The notes under the pieces are model-generated. The model searched no databases, had not been told where the DNA came from, and worked only from the letters and a program-made list of their open reading frames with translations. From Bog-532 sp963824545 (GTDB lineage: Bacteria; Actinomycetota; Actinomycetes; Streptosporangiales; Streptosporangiaceae), in NCBI GenBank assembly GCA_963824545.1, contig CAWGPP010000017.1, positions 34,839 to 98,838 on the forward strand: 64,000 nt of DNA, read 5' to 3'. Shown piece after piece: positions 15,036-25,236 of the stretch; positions within the stretch are counted from its first letter, which is position 1, and each line of letters starts with the position of its first letter. A program made the position numbers and the translations under genes.

Positions 15036-18000
15036 ATGAGTCCAGCCGACCGGCTCATCGGGCGAGAGCCGGCCTTGGCGGCCGCAAGCTCAGTGCTCGC
15101 CGACGCCCTCAGTGGTTCCGGGCAATTCCTGATGATCAGCGGCGAGGCCGGCATCGGCAAGTCGGCGATGCTGGCCGCGCTGATCAACCAGGCCGGGCCC
15201 GATCCCGTTGTCCTGCGCGGGTTCTGCTGGGAGGGCGACGGGACGCCGCCGTACTGGCCGTGGTCACAGGTCCTGCGGGCTAGCGGTCTGTCGATGAACA
15301 AACTAGGTGAGGCGGGCTGGCTGCTGCAGCCCGCCTCCAGGTCGGCAGGCTCGATGAGCGCCGCCGCCGCGGCCGACGCACAGTTTCGCTTGTTCGAAGC
15401 GATATCCCGGTCTCTGAGTGGCTTGGCCGCTGACCGGCCTGTGCTGGTGGTGCTCGACGACCTGCACTGGGCTGACGAGCCATCGCTGAGACTTCTAGAA
15501 TTCTTGGCCCACGCCCTCGCCGCAAAGGCTGTGTTGCTGCTCGGCGCCTACCGGGACACCGAGGCATCCGCGGAGCTGCGCAAGCTCGCCGGCACGGGCA
15601 GCAGCTCGCCCTGGTCGGCCTCGCGCTAGCAGAGGTCGAGACCATGGCCCGGGAGCTGGCCGAGGCGATGGCTGAGCCGGGGCCCTCATCCCAGGTCATC
15701 TCTCAGCTGTGGCAACGCAGTGGCGGTAACCCATTCTTCGTCCGCGAGCTGACCCGGCTGCTGGTAGCGCAGGGCTCGTGGCACGAGCAGACTCAGATCC
15801 CGGCCAGTGTCGCGGAGACGTTGCGCCGAAGGCTGGCCCGGCTCTCCACGGGATGCGTACGGCTGCTGGAGTGGGCGGCCGTCGCGGGCCGCGACATCGA
15901 CCTCTGTCTGCTGACGCAGGGCGGAGTGGCTGCCGATGAGGCTGCCGCCCTGGGCCTCCTGGACGAGGCCCGTCAAGCCGGTGTCATCGCGGGCACCTCC
16001 GAACCGCGGTTCACCCACGACCTCTATCGCGAGACCCTCCTCGACGGCCTCGCCGCGCCGGCCAGAGCCGCAGTCAACCTGTCGGTCGGGAGGGCACTGC
16101 AAGCACGGTCGGGCCCCGCGGCGCGGATCGCGGCACATCTCCTTGCCGCAGGAGCCAAGGCACGGCAAGACGCCCTCGAGTACTCACTCCAGGCAGCCCG
16201 AGAGGCCACCGCCCGCCTCGGACATGAAGATGCCTGCGCGCATTACCTTCGTGCACTCCAGATCATCGAGGAACGCGACGCTTCCGACGGCACAGCCGGC
16301 GAGCGCACCGGGATCCTGCTGCAGCTCGCCGCATCGCACGAGCGGTCCGGGAACTCCGACCTGGCTATGCAGCGATTCCTCCAGGCAGCCGAAGCAAGTC
16401 GTGCGGCCGGCGATGCAGTTGGACTCGCGGCGGCGGCGCTCGGCGTGCAGACGCTCGGGCACAGATCAGGCGCGCAAAACGCCGAGCTGCTCGACCTTCT
16501 CCGCGAGGCCTCGGAGCAGCTGGAAGTGACCCACGGCCCGTTGGCCACACAGTCCCGGGTGCTCGCGGCGCTGGCCCGCACGATGCGGCACGGATCGGAC
16601 CGCCTGCCTGGTCCCGAGGTCATCCAGACCGCGCACCGGGCCGTGGATCTGGCCGCCGCCGCGAACGACACGAGTGCCCTGGCGAGGGCAACCCTCGCCG
16701 TACACGACGCGATGTGGACGCCCGGCACTGCCGCGGCGCGGCTGCCCGTCATTGCCGAGATGCTCGACGCCGCCCAGGCCAGTGGCGACGACGATCTGGT
16801 GGCCGAAGCACACCTCCTTCGCGCCGCGGCCCTGCTTGAGCTTGGAGAGCCGGACGGCCGAGACGAGCTACTCACGTACGTGGCCTTGGCCGGGGACCTG
16901 GGTCATGCGCGTGGCCGCTGGGGAGCGCTGACCCGGCAGGCCACGTTCGCCCAGATAGCCGGCCGGGCCGAGGAGTCAGCGCGGCTCGGCGAGCAGGCGC
17001 TGGAACTCGGGCTGGCCATCGGCGAGCCGGACGCCATCGGTTGTTTCTGCACGTCTCGCTATGCGCTGGTGGCTCTCGGCGTGCGCGAGCCAGCGACCGG
17101 AATGGACGCCTCTGATCCGCTCTGGCCGGCGTTTCCGCTGCTCAAGGCCTGGCCTCCGGCAGCTCGCGGCGAGGCTGCCGAGGCCGCGGCAGCGCTCGGA
17201 GACTTCAGCATCCTGGACATCCCGGTGTGGACTGGCCTGGAAGGGCTCGCTGCGGCAGCCGTCGTTTTCGCGGTGACAGGCTCTGACACCCAAAGGACCT
17301 GGACGTATGAGCAGCTCCGCCCGTACGCCGGGATCCATGTGGTCGTGGGCGGCTGCGCGTCCTACCACGCCGCCGTCGACCACCACCTCGGCGCACTCGC
17401 GGCCTCGCTCGGGGACACTGCCACCGCCGAAGCGCACTTCCGCACTGCCCAGGCGATGCACGAGCGGCTCGGGGCCGCCGGATGGGCCCGTCTGTCGGAG
17501 CAGGCACTGGCGAAGCTCTGTGCCCCACCGGCGAGTCAGGCGCCGAATGAGCTCCGGCTGGTGAACGGCGTGCGGCTGATCACCTTCCAGGGCAAGCAGG
17601 TCCAGGTTCGGGATTCGAAAGGCCTGGGTGACCTCGCGGTCCTGATCGGCGCCCGCGGAGCCGATGTGCACGTCCTCACCCTGATCGGGCACAAGCTTGC
17701 ACGCATGGGTGCCGACCCGGTGCTGGACGAGCAGGCAAAGGCGGTGTTCAAGTCACGGCTGGCTGACCTTGCCCGGGAGATCGACGACGCCGACGCCGCG
17801 GGCAGCCCCGAGCGAGCCGAGACGCTGCGCTCCGAACGCGATGCGCTCATCCGCGAGCTTGGCGCTGCCGCCGGACTAGGCGGCCGGGACAGGAAACTCG
17901 GCGATGAGACGGAGCGGGCACGAAAGACCGTCAGCGCCCGAGTGCGTGATGCCCTGTCCAAGATCGAACGTGTGCACCCCGAACTCGGCGCACACCTGCG

Positions 18001-18070
18001 CAGCGCCCTGCAGATGGGAACCGTCTGCTCCTACAAACCGTCCGCGTCCACCACGTGGAAGGTGAGCTAG
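15036..18070 (+). CDS. STAND/LuxR-type AAA ATPase without HTH (apparent frameshift)
   Basis: The first frame (to 15630) starts MSPADRLIGREPALAAASSV and has Walker A GEAGIGKSAM and Walker B VLVVLDDLHWADE. The second frame continues from QQLALVGLALAEVETMAREL through SGGNPFFVRELTRLL and a long TPR-like region. They join if one base is restored near GGG 15596-15598. The protein ends not in LuxR HTH but in the domain with QVQVRDSKGLGDLAVLIGAR, GLGGRDRK and SYKP. I know this domain from related large actinobacterial ATPases, where it replaces the DNA-binding module. It likely acts as a signalling ATPase paired with the upstream methyltransferase. One base change separates an intact 1011-residue protein from a broken one, so a sequencing indel is possible. 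Confidence 0.82.
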
Positions 18071-18071
18071 C

Positions 18072-18290
18072 GGCGTGCCAGCGTCGCCGGAGATGCCGTC
18101 CAGCAGGCGGATGACGGCGGTCACCTGCCGATGGGCAGGGACCTTGCGGAGCAGGAGTTTCCTGAGCACGAACGGCCCCATCAGGACTGACGTGGCCACG
18201 TCGAGGTTCACGTGATCATCCAGCCGGGGAAGTAGGACAGAAGACCCTACCGGACTGACCCAGTGCCGTGCCGCGGCCCGGAATTCAGTG
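18072..18290 (-). pseudogene. TetR-family C-terminal remnant
   Basis: The minus strand reads LDDHVNLDVATSVLMGPFVL then RKLLLRKVPAHRQV and AVIRLLDGISG, resembling the ligand-domain end of TetR_C-type regulators (DVATDLLxGPFxxR). No HTH is present upstream, where the frame becomes Pro/Gly-rich, and the downstream end runs into the ATPase gene. The rest of 18290-18464 shows no gene. Confidence 0.4.
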
Positions 18291-18464
18291 AGCTCGCTGC
18301 TGACTCCGCCGGGGCCACCAGGCGGCGTCCTCGGGCCGCTCCGCGATCGACCCCGCTTGGCGCGGGTCACGCAGGCGGCAGGTTGGCGGTTGTGTGCGCA
18401 TCAGCGAGCGCTCACGGCTGGGGGCAACGTCCCGGGTTGGCCGCTTCTTCCGCGGGAACGTGCG

Positions 18465-19709
18465 TCACCAGGTGACGGGCAGCTCGTGCAGGCCGTAGAC
18501 GAACGCGTCGTCCTTGACCGGAAGCTTGTCCAGCGGGACGGCCAGCCGTAGCCCCGGAATCCGGCGGAACAGCGTCTCGTAGACGATGGCCAGCTCGGCC
18601 CGCGCCAGGCTCTGCCCGAGACACTGGTGCGGGCCGTATCCGAAGGCCACGTGCGGCCGGATCCGGCGCGCCGGGTCGAGCGTGCCCGGATCGGGGAACA
18701 CCGCGGGATCGTGGTTGGCGGCCAGCACGGAGATGATCACTCCTTCCCCGGCCCGGACCTTCGTGCCGCCGATCTCGGTGTCGGCCAGCGCGACCCGGCC
18801 GGTCCCGATGTCGGCGATCGAGAAGTACCGGAGCATTTCCTCCACGGCCTGCGGGACCAGGCCCGGATCGGTGACGGCGGGCCGCAGCGTCGCGGGATCC
18901 CGCAGGACCGCCAGGGTGCCGAGCGAGATCATGTTGGCCGTCGTCTCGTGCCCGGCCACCAGCAGCAGGAAGGCCAGGCTGACCAGGTCCCGGTGGTCCT
19001 CCTCGCTGGCCGGGGCTCGCTGTGCGGCCCGCCGGCCGAGCAAGGTGTCGCCGGGCGTGGCCTCCTCCGCCGAGACCAGCTCCTCCAGGAACGCGAAAAG
19101 CTCGCGCAGTGCCTCGAACCGCTGCTCCGCGGGCACCCGGTGGCTGAGCAGCATCATGCTGCGGGACTGGAAGAACTCGTGTCGCGCGTACGGCACCCCG
19201 AGCAGCTCGCAGATGACCTCCGACGGCACCGGCAGCGCCAGCGCCGACACGAGGTCGGCGGGCGGGCCGCCCGCCAGGATCGCGTCGATCCGCTCGTCGA
19301 CGATCTGCTGGATCCGCGGCCGCATCCCCTGCACCCGCCGGGCCGTGAACTCGCCGATGACGGCGTGGCGCGCCGCGGTGTGATCCGGCGGGTCCATGCC
19401 GATCAGGGAGGCCCCGCGGCTGCGCGCCCGCCGCTGCGCAGGCGTCAGCGCGGGCCGCGGCGCCGCGGCCGGCGGGGCGGGCCGCTGCTGCGGCATCGGG
19501 AACGACGGATCGGAGCGGTCGGCGGTGAATTCCGGCGCGGCCAGTGCCGCCCGCGCGTCCGCCATCCGTGTCACCAGCCATGTCAGCGTGCCGCCGGGCA
19601 GTTCCGCCGTCGCCAGACCGGGACGCGTACGCAACTGGCCGTACTCCGGTGGCGTGCGGAACGGGCAGCCGCGGGGGAGCGGAAGGCTCGCATCCGGCCG
19701 TTCGCGCAC
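18465..19709 (-). CDS. Cytochrome P450
   Basis: Starting at GTG 19709 (GAGGGG 8 bases upstream) gives 414 aa, normal for a bacterial P450. An upstream in-frame ATG would add 79 low-complexity residues. The I-helix oxygen-binding motif is LLLVAGHETTANM, the K-helix ExxR is EEMLRY, and the heme-binding loop is FGYGPHQCLGQSLARAEL with the proximal Cys. MDPPDHTAARH near residue 100 is typical of actinobacterial class I P450s (CYP105/107-like). No ferredoxin gene is adjacent, so electrons must come from elsewhere. The divergent gene at 19918 shares its promoter region. Substrate unknown. Confidence 0.93.
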   Translation of the reverse strand: MRERPDASLPLPRGCPFRTPPEYGQLRTRPGLATAELPGGTLTWLVTRMADARAALAAPEFTADRSDPSFPMPQQRPAPPAAAPRPALTPAQRRARSRGASLIGMDPPDHTAARHAVIGEFTARRVQGMRPRIQQIVDERIDAILAGGPPADLVSALALPVPSEVICELLGVPYARHEFFQSRSMMLLSHRVPAEQRFEALRELFAFLEELVSAEEATPGDTLLGRRAAQRAPASEEDHRDLVSLAFLLLVAGHETTANMISLGTLAVLRDPATLRPAVTDPGLVPQAVEEMLRYFSIADIGTGRVALADTEIGGTKVRAGEGVIISVLAANHDPAVFPDPGTLDPARRIRPHVAFGYGPHQCLGQSLARAELAIVYETLFRRIPGLRLAVPLDKLPVKDDAFVYGLHELPVTW

Positions 19710-19917
19710 GCTTACGTCCCCTCGTCGCGGTAGGGACCGGCCCTGGCAGGCACGCCATTGCGGCCGCCCGCGGCCGGTGCCGCTTATGTCCGTTTCTATC
19801 ACCGGTTCACCGCCCTGCTGGCCGGCGGCTTGCGCAGGGCCGTCCCCGGGAGATAGTGGAAGAGGCGATGACGGGAGAAACGGGACGCGCCGGCCACGGC
19901 CGGGAAGGGATTCATCG

Positions 19918-20457
19918 ATGCTCTGCACCTTCGGCTTCGAGCGCATCGGCGTGCTGATCAGCGACCTCTACTTCGTCGACCCCAACCCCGGTAAGGGGCA
20001 GGAGGGCGCGGAGCACGGGGTCCGGCTGGAACTGCGGGTGCTCGAACGCGGGGACCTCAAGGGGTCGATCTACTCCGCTCAGCCGATTTCCGTCGGCCAG
20101 CCCATCTGGCGGGTCGACCTGCTGGAATCGGTTGCCGGAAAGCCGGGCAGCTTCGACCGGACTCATCACCACCCGGCCTTCACGGGCTGGGAGCCGGGCC
20201 GCCGCGTGTTCGTCAGGGAGCTTTCCGCGGACCCGACCGCCTGGCTGGCGGGAAAACTGTCGGACCTGCCGCAGGTGCTCAAGGACGTCGGCGTCGCCGC
20301 GGACGTGGCCGGCCCGGACGACGCGGAAAACCTCCGCCGCGCGGTCCCGGACATCCTGGAAACGACCGAGCGGCTGCTCGGTCAGGTACGGCGGGGTGAG
20401 CTGGGCACCGCCCCGGCCGGCGGCCCCGCCGACAACGTACGGGCCGGCTGGCTCTAG
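19918..20457 (+). CDS. Conserved hypothetical protein
   Basis: The 179-aa product starts MLCTFGFERIGVLISDLYFV behind the ribosome site GGGAAGGGA. It contains VRLELRVLERGDLKGSIYSA, FDRTHHHPAFTGWEPGRR and DPTAWLAGKLSDLPQVLKDV. There is no signal peptide or membrane helix. The HHH segment followed by an acidic C-terminal helix could bind metal, which is only a possibility. It is divergent from the P450. I do not recognise a family with known function. Confidence 0.75.
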   Translation: MLCTFGFERIGVLISDLYFVDPNPGKGQEGAEHGVRLELRVLERGDLKGSIYSAQPISVGQPIWRVDLLESVAGKPGSFDRTHHHPAFTGWEPGRRVFVRELSADPTAWLAGKLSDLPQVLKDVGVAADVAGPDDAENLRRAVPDILETTERLLGQVRRGELGTAPAGGPADNVRAGWL

Positions 20458-20581
20458 GGCACTGGTCACGTCGTCATCGGGGGTGATGGGCCGGTGTCAT
20501 CGTCGATCACTCTGTGCTACCATCCGCATCGTTTGGGTAATCAATGGTATGCAGCTATCTCACAGCTCACCGGGGGGATCC

Positions 20582-21911
20582 ATGCACGTGAGATACAGGA
20601 TGACCGCGCTGGCCGCGGCGACGGCCGGGGGGCTGGCGCTGGCCGGGCTGACGGGGGCGGCGCCGGCGCTGGCCAAGCCGATACCAACGCCGATCCACGT
20701 GCCGTGCAGCCCGGACGCGCTGTCCAGCGCGATCAGCGGCGCGGCCGGCGGCGATGTGCTGTACCTGGCCACGAACTGCACCTATCTGCTGACGAGCGCG
20801 CTGCCCGACGTGGCCGTACCGCTCACCCTCTACGGCTTCAACAGCACGATCGAGCGCAGCTCGGACGGCGGCACGCCGGACTTCAGCCTGCTGACGCTGG
20901 CGACCGGCGGGAGCCTGGCGGTCGACAACGTGAACTTCGCCAACGGCGCCGCATCGGCCTACGGCGGCGGCATTGACGCCGAGTACGGTCCGGTGTCGGT
21001 GACCGGCGGCACCTTCACCGGCAACTACTCCGGTGACTACGGTGGCGCCATCTTCAGTGATGACGGCATCTCGGTGCACGGTGCCACCTTCACCGGCAAC
21101 TCCGCCGACCAGTACAGCGGTGCGATCGAGATCGATGACAGTGGGACGGTATCCGGGTCCACGTTCACCCACAACACCTCCCAGTACGGGGGGGCCATCG
21201 ACGTCGACACCGGGACGGCGACCGTGAGATCGTCGACCTTCATCAAGAACGGTTCCTCCGTGTACGGCGGTGCCATGGAGCTCGACTCCGGCTCACTGGC
21301 CGTGCGCAGCAGCTCCTTTTACCAGAACTCCGCGCCCTACGGCGGCGCCATCGAGGTCGAGGCCGGCGATCTCACCGTCAGCAACGGCTACTTCCAGCAG
21401 AACACCGCTAAGGACGGCGGGGGCATTGTCAACTATGCCGATATGACGCTGGAAGGCAGCGGGTTCCGCGACAACCAGGCCACGTCTGGCGGGGGCGTGG
21501 AGAACGACAGCAACGCGACGGTCACCGGTGGCACCTTCACCGGCGACACGGCCGAATACGGCGGCGGCTGGTACAACGATGGCACCCTGACGATGACCGG
21601 CGCCTCGTTCAGCTCCAACCACGCGGTGCAGGGCGGCGGTATGTACAACGAGGATGAGGCCACGATCGGCAGCAGCGGGTTCCAGTACAACGCCGCGTCG
21701 GATCGGGGAGGCGGCTCTCTTCGAGGACGGTACCTTCGCACACCTCAGTGACAGCAAGGTCTTCTCCAACCACGCGCCCTCCGGCGGGGGTGGCGGTATC
21801 TACGACGACGACTCCACCGCGGACACCGTCACGCTGACGAACACCAACGTGGTGATCAATACCGTGAACAACTGCTCGCCGGCCGCCTCGGTGCCCGGCT
21901 GCATCGGCTGA
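20582..21911 (+). CDS. Secreted right-handed beta-helix (polymorphic-membrane-type) protein, apparent frameshift
   Basis: GGGGGG lies 4 bases before the ATG. The signal peptide MHVRYRMTALAAATAGGLAL...APALA ends at an A-L-A cleavage site. Then come about ten parallel beta-helix coils of the form YGGAIxxxxGxxTVxxSTFTxN, with the GGAI/FTGN pattern of Pmp-like and pectate-lyase-fold surface proteins. The frame ends at 21751 in an odd tail, while the +1 frame continues FEDGTFAHLSDSKVFSNHAP and GGGGGIYDDDS to a stop at 21911, so one base is extra at about 21705-21718. A C-terminal Cys pair (NNCSPAASVPGC) would close the fold. The function is probably adhesion or polysaccharide binding; no catalytic residues were identified. 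Confidence 0.78.
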
Positions 21912-21950
21912 GCGTCCGGCCGGGCTGAGCGTCCGGCCGGGCTGAGTACG

Positions 21951-21990
21951 GGGGACCAGCGGGCGGCTTGCGGGCCGCCGGCTGGTCCCC
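21951..21990. terminator. Strong hairpin terminator after the beta-helix gene
   Basis: GGGGACCAGC...GCTGGTCCCC with an inner GGCGGC/GCCGCC stem forms a long hairpin 40 bases after the stop. A direct repeat of GCGTCCGGCCGGGCTGA precedes it. Confidence 0.75.
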
Positions 21991-22092
21991 GCGCCATGAG
22001 ACGGGGCCAAGCCGGGGTTCAGCCCGGCCCGCTGTCGGTGGCCGGGTCTACCGTGGGCGGGGAAACGATCCCAGCGTGAACAAGGGGAAACC

Positions 22093-22647
22093 ATGACCAC
22101 GCTTGAGAACCGGCCGAACACCGCTCTCCTCGTCATCGACGTGCAGAACGGCGTCGTCGAGGGGGCGCACGAGCGGGACGCGGTCGTCGCGAACATCGGC
22201 AGCCTGGTCGAGAAGGCACGGCAGCAACGGGTACCCGTGGTCTGGGTGCAGCACTCCGACGAGGAGCTGGCCCGGGAAAGCGACGCCTGGCGGATCGTCC
22301 CTGAGCTGGCTCCGGGCGACGCGGAGCCGCTTGTCGAGAAGAACTACGGCGACTCCTTCGAGGACACCACGCTGGAGACCGTCCTGTCGGGCCTCGGGGC
22401 CGGGCGGCTCTTCATCGCCGGTGCGGAGACCGATGCGTGCATCCGTTGTACCCTCCACGGCGCGTTCACCAGGGGGTATGACGCGATCCTGGTCAGCGAC
22501 GCCCACACGACGGGGGACCGGACAGCGTGGGGGGCGCCGCCGCCGGATCAGGTCATCGCGCACACCAACCTGTACTGGACCTACCAGACGGCCCCCGGGC
22601 GGACCGCGGGCACGGCCGAGACCAAGAACGTCAACTTCGGCGGTTAG
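22093..22647 (+). CDS. Isochorismatase-like cysteine hydrolase
   Basis: The 184-aa product has the cysteine-hydrolase triad Asp16 (VIDVQNG), Lys83 (VEKNYGDSF) and Cys116 (GAETDACIRCT), with the usual cis-peptide region before the Cys. Members cleave isochorismate, nicotinamide, N-carbamoylsarcosine or similar amides. The sequence here does not discriminate between them. It stands alone with AAGGGGAAACC before the ATG and a terminator upstream. Confidence 0.88.
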   Translation: MTTLENRPNTALLVIDVQNGVVEGAHERDAVVANIGSLVEKARQQRVPVVWVQHSDEELARESDAWRIVPELAPGDAEPLVEKNYGDSFEDTTLETVLSGLGAGRLFIAGAETDACIRCTLHGAFTRGYDAILVSDAHTTGDRTAWGAPPPDQVIAHTNLYWTYQTAPGRTAGTAETKNVNFGG

Positions 22648-22808
22648 GCCCGGCCGCGCCGGGGTCGATGTCCGGCCGTGAATTTCGCCAGCCTGCGTCG
22701 ATGTCGCGGCTATTTCGCGATGGCCCGGGATGGGACACCTTAGCTGTTAACGCATGTCTCCGGCAGGACTAGGCTGAGGCTTATCCGGGTGGTGTAAGGG
22801 GGCATGTA

Positions 22809-23054
22809 TTGACCGAGGACTCGTCGGCCATCGGCTCGGTGGGCATCCTTACGGTTGGCACGCGGGGGGAACGCGGCCCGGGAGAAGTCCGGATCAAGAT
22901 CCGTGGCGGCTCGGAAGCATTCATTGCCTGGTCGGAGAAGCCGTTGCCGAAAGGTGCGACCGTCCTCGTCACCGAGTGGCGCGGGGCGCGCGCGGTCGAC
23001 GTGATGGCGTGGGCCAGCGACCCGCTTGACGAGCTGGGCGACTATGGCGCCTGA
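22809..23054 (+). CDS. Small NfeD-like beta-barrel protein upstream of flotillin
   Basis: The 81-aa product uses TTG 22809, with GGGGG 7 bases upstream; no ATG fits the frame. It reads VGILTVGTRGERGPGEVRIK then FIAWSEKPLPKGATVLVTEW, the OB-fold pattern (GxxGxV ... G..V.V) of the soluble NfeD domain. NfeD-like proteins are common operon partners of SPFH/flotillin genes, and the flotillin starts 80 bases downstream. There is no membrane segment, so it is the soluble domain alone. Confidence 0.7.
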   Translation: MTEDSSAIGSVGILTVGTRGERGPGEVRIKIRGGSEAFIAWSEKPLPKGATVLVTEWRGARAVDVMAWASDPLDELGDYGA

Positions 23055-23134
23055 GGCGCCGGAAACCCGCAAGAGAAAGACGCCGGCTCACCCGAAAAGC
23101 CGGCGGGAAGGTAAGCCGGTTTAGGAGATGAGCA

Positions 23135-24310
23135 ATGTTCGGATTCCGCGTTCCAGCGCCCGATGAGGCCCTGCTGATTTCTGGGGGAAGGGCCGGTCGC
23201 ACCGGTGCGCCTTTCCGGGTGGTCACCGGCCGCGGGGCCTATGTCATGCCCGCGTTCCGTAAGGCGCGTTACCTCACGCTCAGTCTTCAGGAGGCGGAAG
23301 TCGCCGAAACCTGCGTGACCAAGCAGGGCATTTCCCTGAACGTCCGGGCGGTGATCGCCTTCAAGGTGGGCAACGACGAGGAAAGCATCGTCAACGCCGG
23401 GCAGCGTTTCCTGTCCGACCAGGACCAGATGACGATTCTCACCGGGCGGATCTTCGCCGGTCACCTCCGTTCGATCATCGGCTCGATGACCGTCGAGGAG
23501 ATCGTCACCGAGCGGCAGAAGCTGGCCAGCGAGGTGCTCGACGGCTCCAAGGCCGAGATGGCCACCATCGGCCTGACCGTCGACGCGCTCCAGATCCAGT
23601 CCATCGATGACATGGGGGCCGGGTACATCGCCGCGATGGCCTCGCCGCACAACGCGGCCATCCAGCGGCAGGCGAAGATCGCCCAGTCGCAGGCCGACCA
23701 GGCGGCCGCCCAGGCCCAGCAGGAGTCGCAGCGCCAGCAGGCCGAGTACGCGCGGCAGACGTCGGTCGTGCAGGCGCAGTACAAGGCGGAGGTGGACAAG
23801 GCGCAGGCCGAGGCGGCGCAGGCCGGGCCGCTGGCCCAGGCGCACGCGCAGCAGGCGGTCATCCAGGCCCAGGCGGATCTGGCCCAGCGCCAGGCCGAAC
23901 TGCGGCAGCAGCAGCTGGTGTCCGAGGTGGTCAAGCCCGCGCAGGCCGAGGCCGAGCGGGTCCGGATCCTGGCCCAGGCCGACGCCGAGCGGACCCGGAT
24001 CCAGGCCGAGGCCGCCGCCTCGAACAACCGCGTCGCGCTGGACCAGATGCTGATCAGCCAGCTCCCGCAGATCGTCAAGGAAGCGGCGGGCGGCCTGGCC
24101 GGGGCCAACGTCAGCGTGCTGAACGGCGCTGACGGGCTCGGTGAGATCGCCGCCGGCCTGGTCAGCCAGGGCCTGACGATCCTGGAGTCGGTCCGCCGGA
24201 GCGTGGGGGACCAGGCCGGTACGCCCTCCGGCAACGGCATGAGCCCGCGCCGCCTGGCCCAGGCGCCCGCCGCGTCCTCCGGCCCGGCTGGCGGCCAGGG
24301 CGGCGACTGA
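23135..24310 (+). CDS. Flotillin-like SPFH/Band 7 protein
   Basis: The 391-aa product has an N-terminal SPFH domain (VVTGRGAYVMPAFRKARYLT ... LSLNVRAVIAFKVGND-type core, residues about 10-190). A long Ala/Gln/Glu-rich coiled coil follows (EAERVRILAQADAERTRIQA, about 200-320) and a C-terminal oligomerisation region. There is no transmembrane helix, as in flotillins, which associate with one leaflet and organise membrane microdomains. The start follows TAGGAGATGAGC. The small NfeD-like gene upstream makes a typical two-gene operon. Confidence 0.88.
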   Translation: MFGFRVPAPDEALLISGGRAGRTGAPFRVVTGRGAYVMPAFRKARYLTLSLQEAEVAETCVTKQGISLNVRAVIAFKVGNDEESIVNAGQRFLSDQDQMTILTGRIFAGHLRSIIGSMTVEEIVTERQKLASEVLDGSKAEMATIGLTVDALQIQSIDDMGAGYIAAMASPHNAAIQRQAKIAQSQADQAAAQAQQESQRQQAEYARQTSVVQAQYKAEVDKAQAEAAQAGPLAQAHAQQAVIQAQADLAQRQAELRQQQLVSEVVKPAQAEAERVRILAQADAERTRIQAEAAASNNRVALDQMLISQLPQIVKEAAGGLAGANVSVLNGADGLGEIAAGLVSQGLTILESVRRSVGDQAGTPSGNGMSPRRLAQAPAASSGPAGGQGGD

Positions 24311-24420
24311 CCCAGTGCCGGGCGGCGCGTGACCCGGGTGCTGGGCGGCGCGCCCGCCCGGACACGCCGGAGCCGCCGGCGGCCAGGCCGCCAGCGGCTC
24401 CGGGGACGGGCGAGGGCCGG

Positions 24421-25236
24421 TTAGCCGTGCGCACGCACGTAGACCGGGATGCCGTTCGGGACGAGGCCGGGGAAGATGTTGGCCACGTCCATCGGGATCC
24501 GGACGCAGCCGTGTGAGACCGGCTGGATCGGGACGTAGGTGTCGCCGTGGATGGCGTACCCGCCATGGAAGAACACCGGGTTATACAGTTCGCCCAGCGA
24601 CGAGGCGTGCCAGCCCTTGAACCGCCGCAGGGTGCGGAAGTTACCGGTCGGGGTGATCGCGTAGGAGCAGCCGTTGTCGCAGTAGTAGTAGCCGCCGCCC
24701 GATGAGATGTGGCTGATCAGGACGATCTTGTTGTGGTGGTAGACGTACAGCACGTGGCGGCCGAGGCTCACCTCGACGCGGAGCGCTCCGCCCTTGCGGA
24801 CTAGCGGCGCCGGGTACGTGGGATTGACCAGCGCCCGTTCCACCCGCACGGTCACGGTCCCGCTGGCGGCCAGCCCCTGGACCTCGTCGAAGGCCCAAAC
24901 CGCTTCCTCGGTGTCCGCGCCGTAATGCCCGTTCTCCGCACCGGGGTAGTACGCGAGCCGCGCCAGCCGCTGCTGGAGCCGCTTGACGTCGTTGCCGCTC
25001 ATGCCCGGCCGCAGCGTGCGCGTCGCCGGCGTGTAGCCCGGCGCCGCCCCGTGCCCCGGCGCCGCGTAGGCCACTCCTGCCGCTACGCCGTTCAGCACGG
25101 TCGCGGCCATCGCCGCCGCGCCAAGACCGAGCGTCCACCGGCGTCGCGCCGATCTGGCTGTTCTTACGCCCGCCCGTCCCCACCTGTTCCCCGCCCGTTC
25201 CCACCCGTTCCCCGCCCGTCCCCACCCGTTCCCCAC
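24421..25236 (-). CDS. L,D-transpeptidase (YkuD) with peptidoglycan-binding domain
   Basis: GTG 25236 is chosen because CCGGAGGGAG lies 7 bases upstream; the frame is open further up but has no ribosome site there. A Gly/Trp/Arg-rich slipped repeat (VGNGWGRAGNGWERAGNRWG) is followed by a signal/anchor helix ending VAYAAPGHG. Next come a PG_binding_1 domain (LRPGMSGNDVKRLQQRLARL) and a YkuD domain. The catalytic motif is YAIHGDTYVPIQPVSHGCVR, with His and the nucleophilic Cys of SHGCVR. The enzyme would form 3-3 cross-links in peptidoglycan outside the membrane. An additional Cys pair (YYYCDNGCSY) may form a disulfide. Total length is 271 aa. Confidence 0.9.
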   Translation of the reverse strand: MGNGWGRAGNGWERAGNRWGRAGVRTARSARRRWTLGLGAAAMAATVLNGVAAGVAYAAPGHGAAPGYTPATRTLRPGMSGNDVKRLQQRLARLAYYPGAENGHYGADTEEAVWAFDEVQGLAASGTVTVRVERALVNPTYPAPLVRKGGALRVEVSLGRHVLYVYHHNKIVLISHISSGGGYYYCDNGCSYAITPTGNFRTLRRFKGWHASSLGELYNPVFFHGGYAIHGDTYVPIQPVSHGCVRIPMDVANIFPGLVPNGIPVYVRAHG

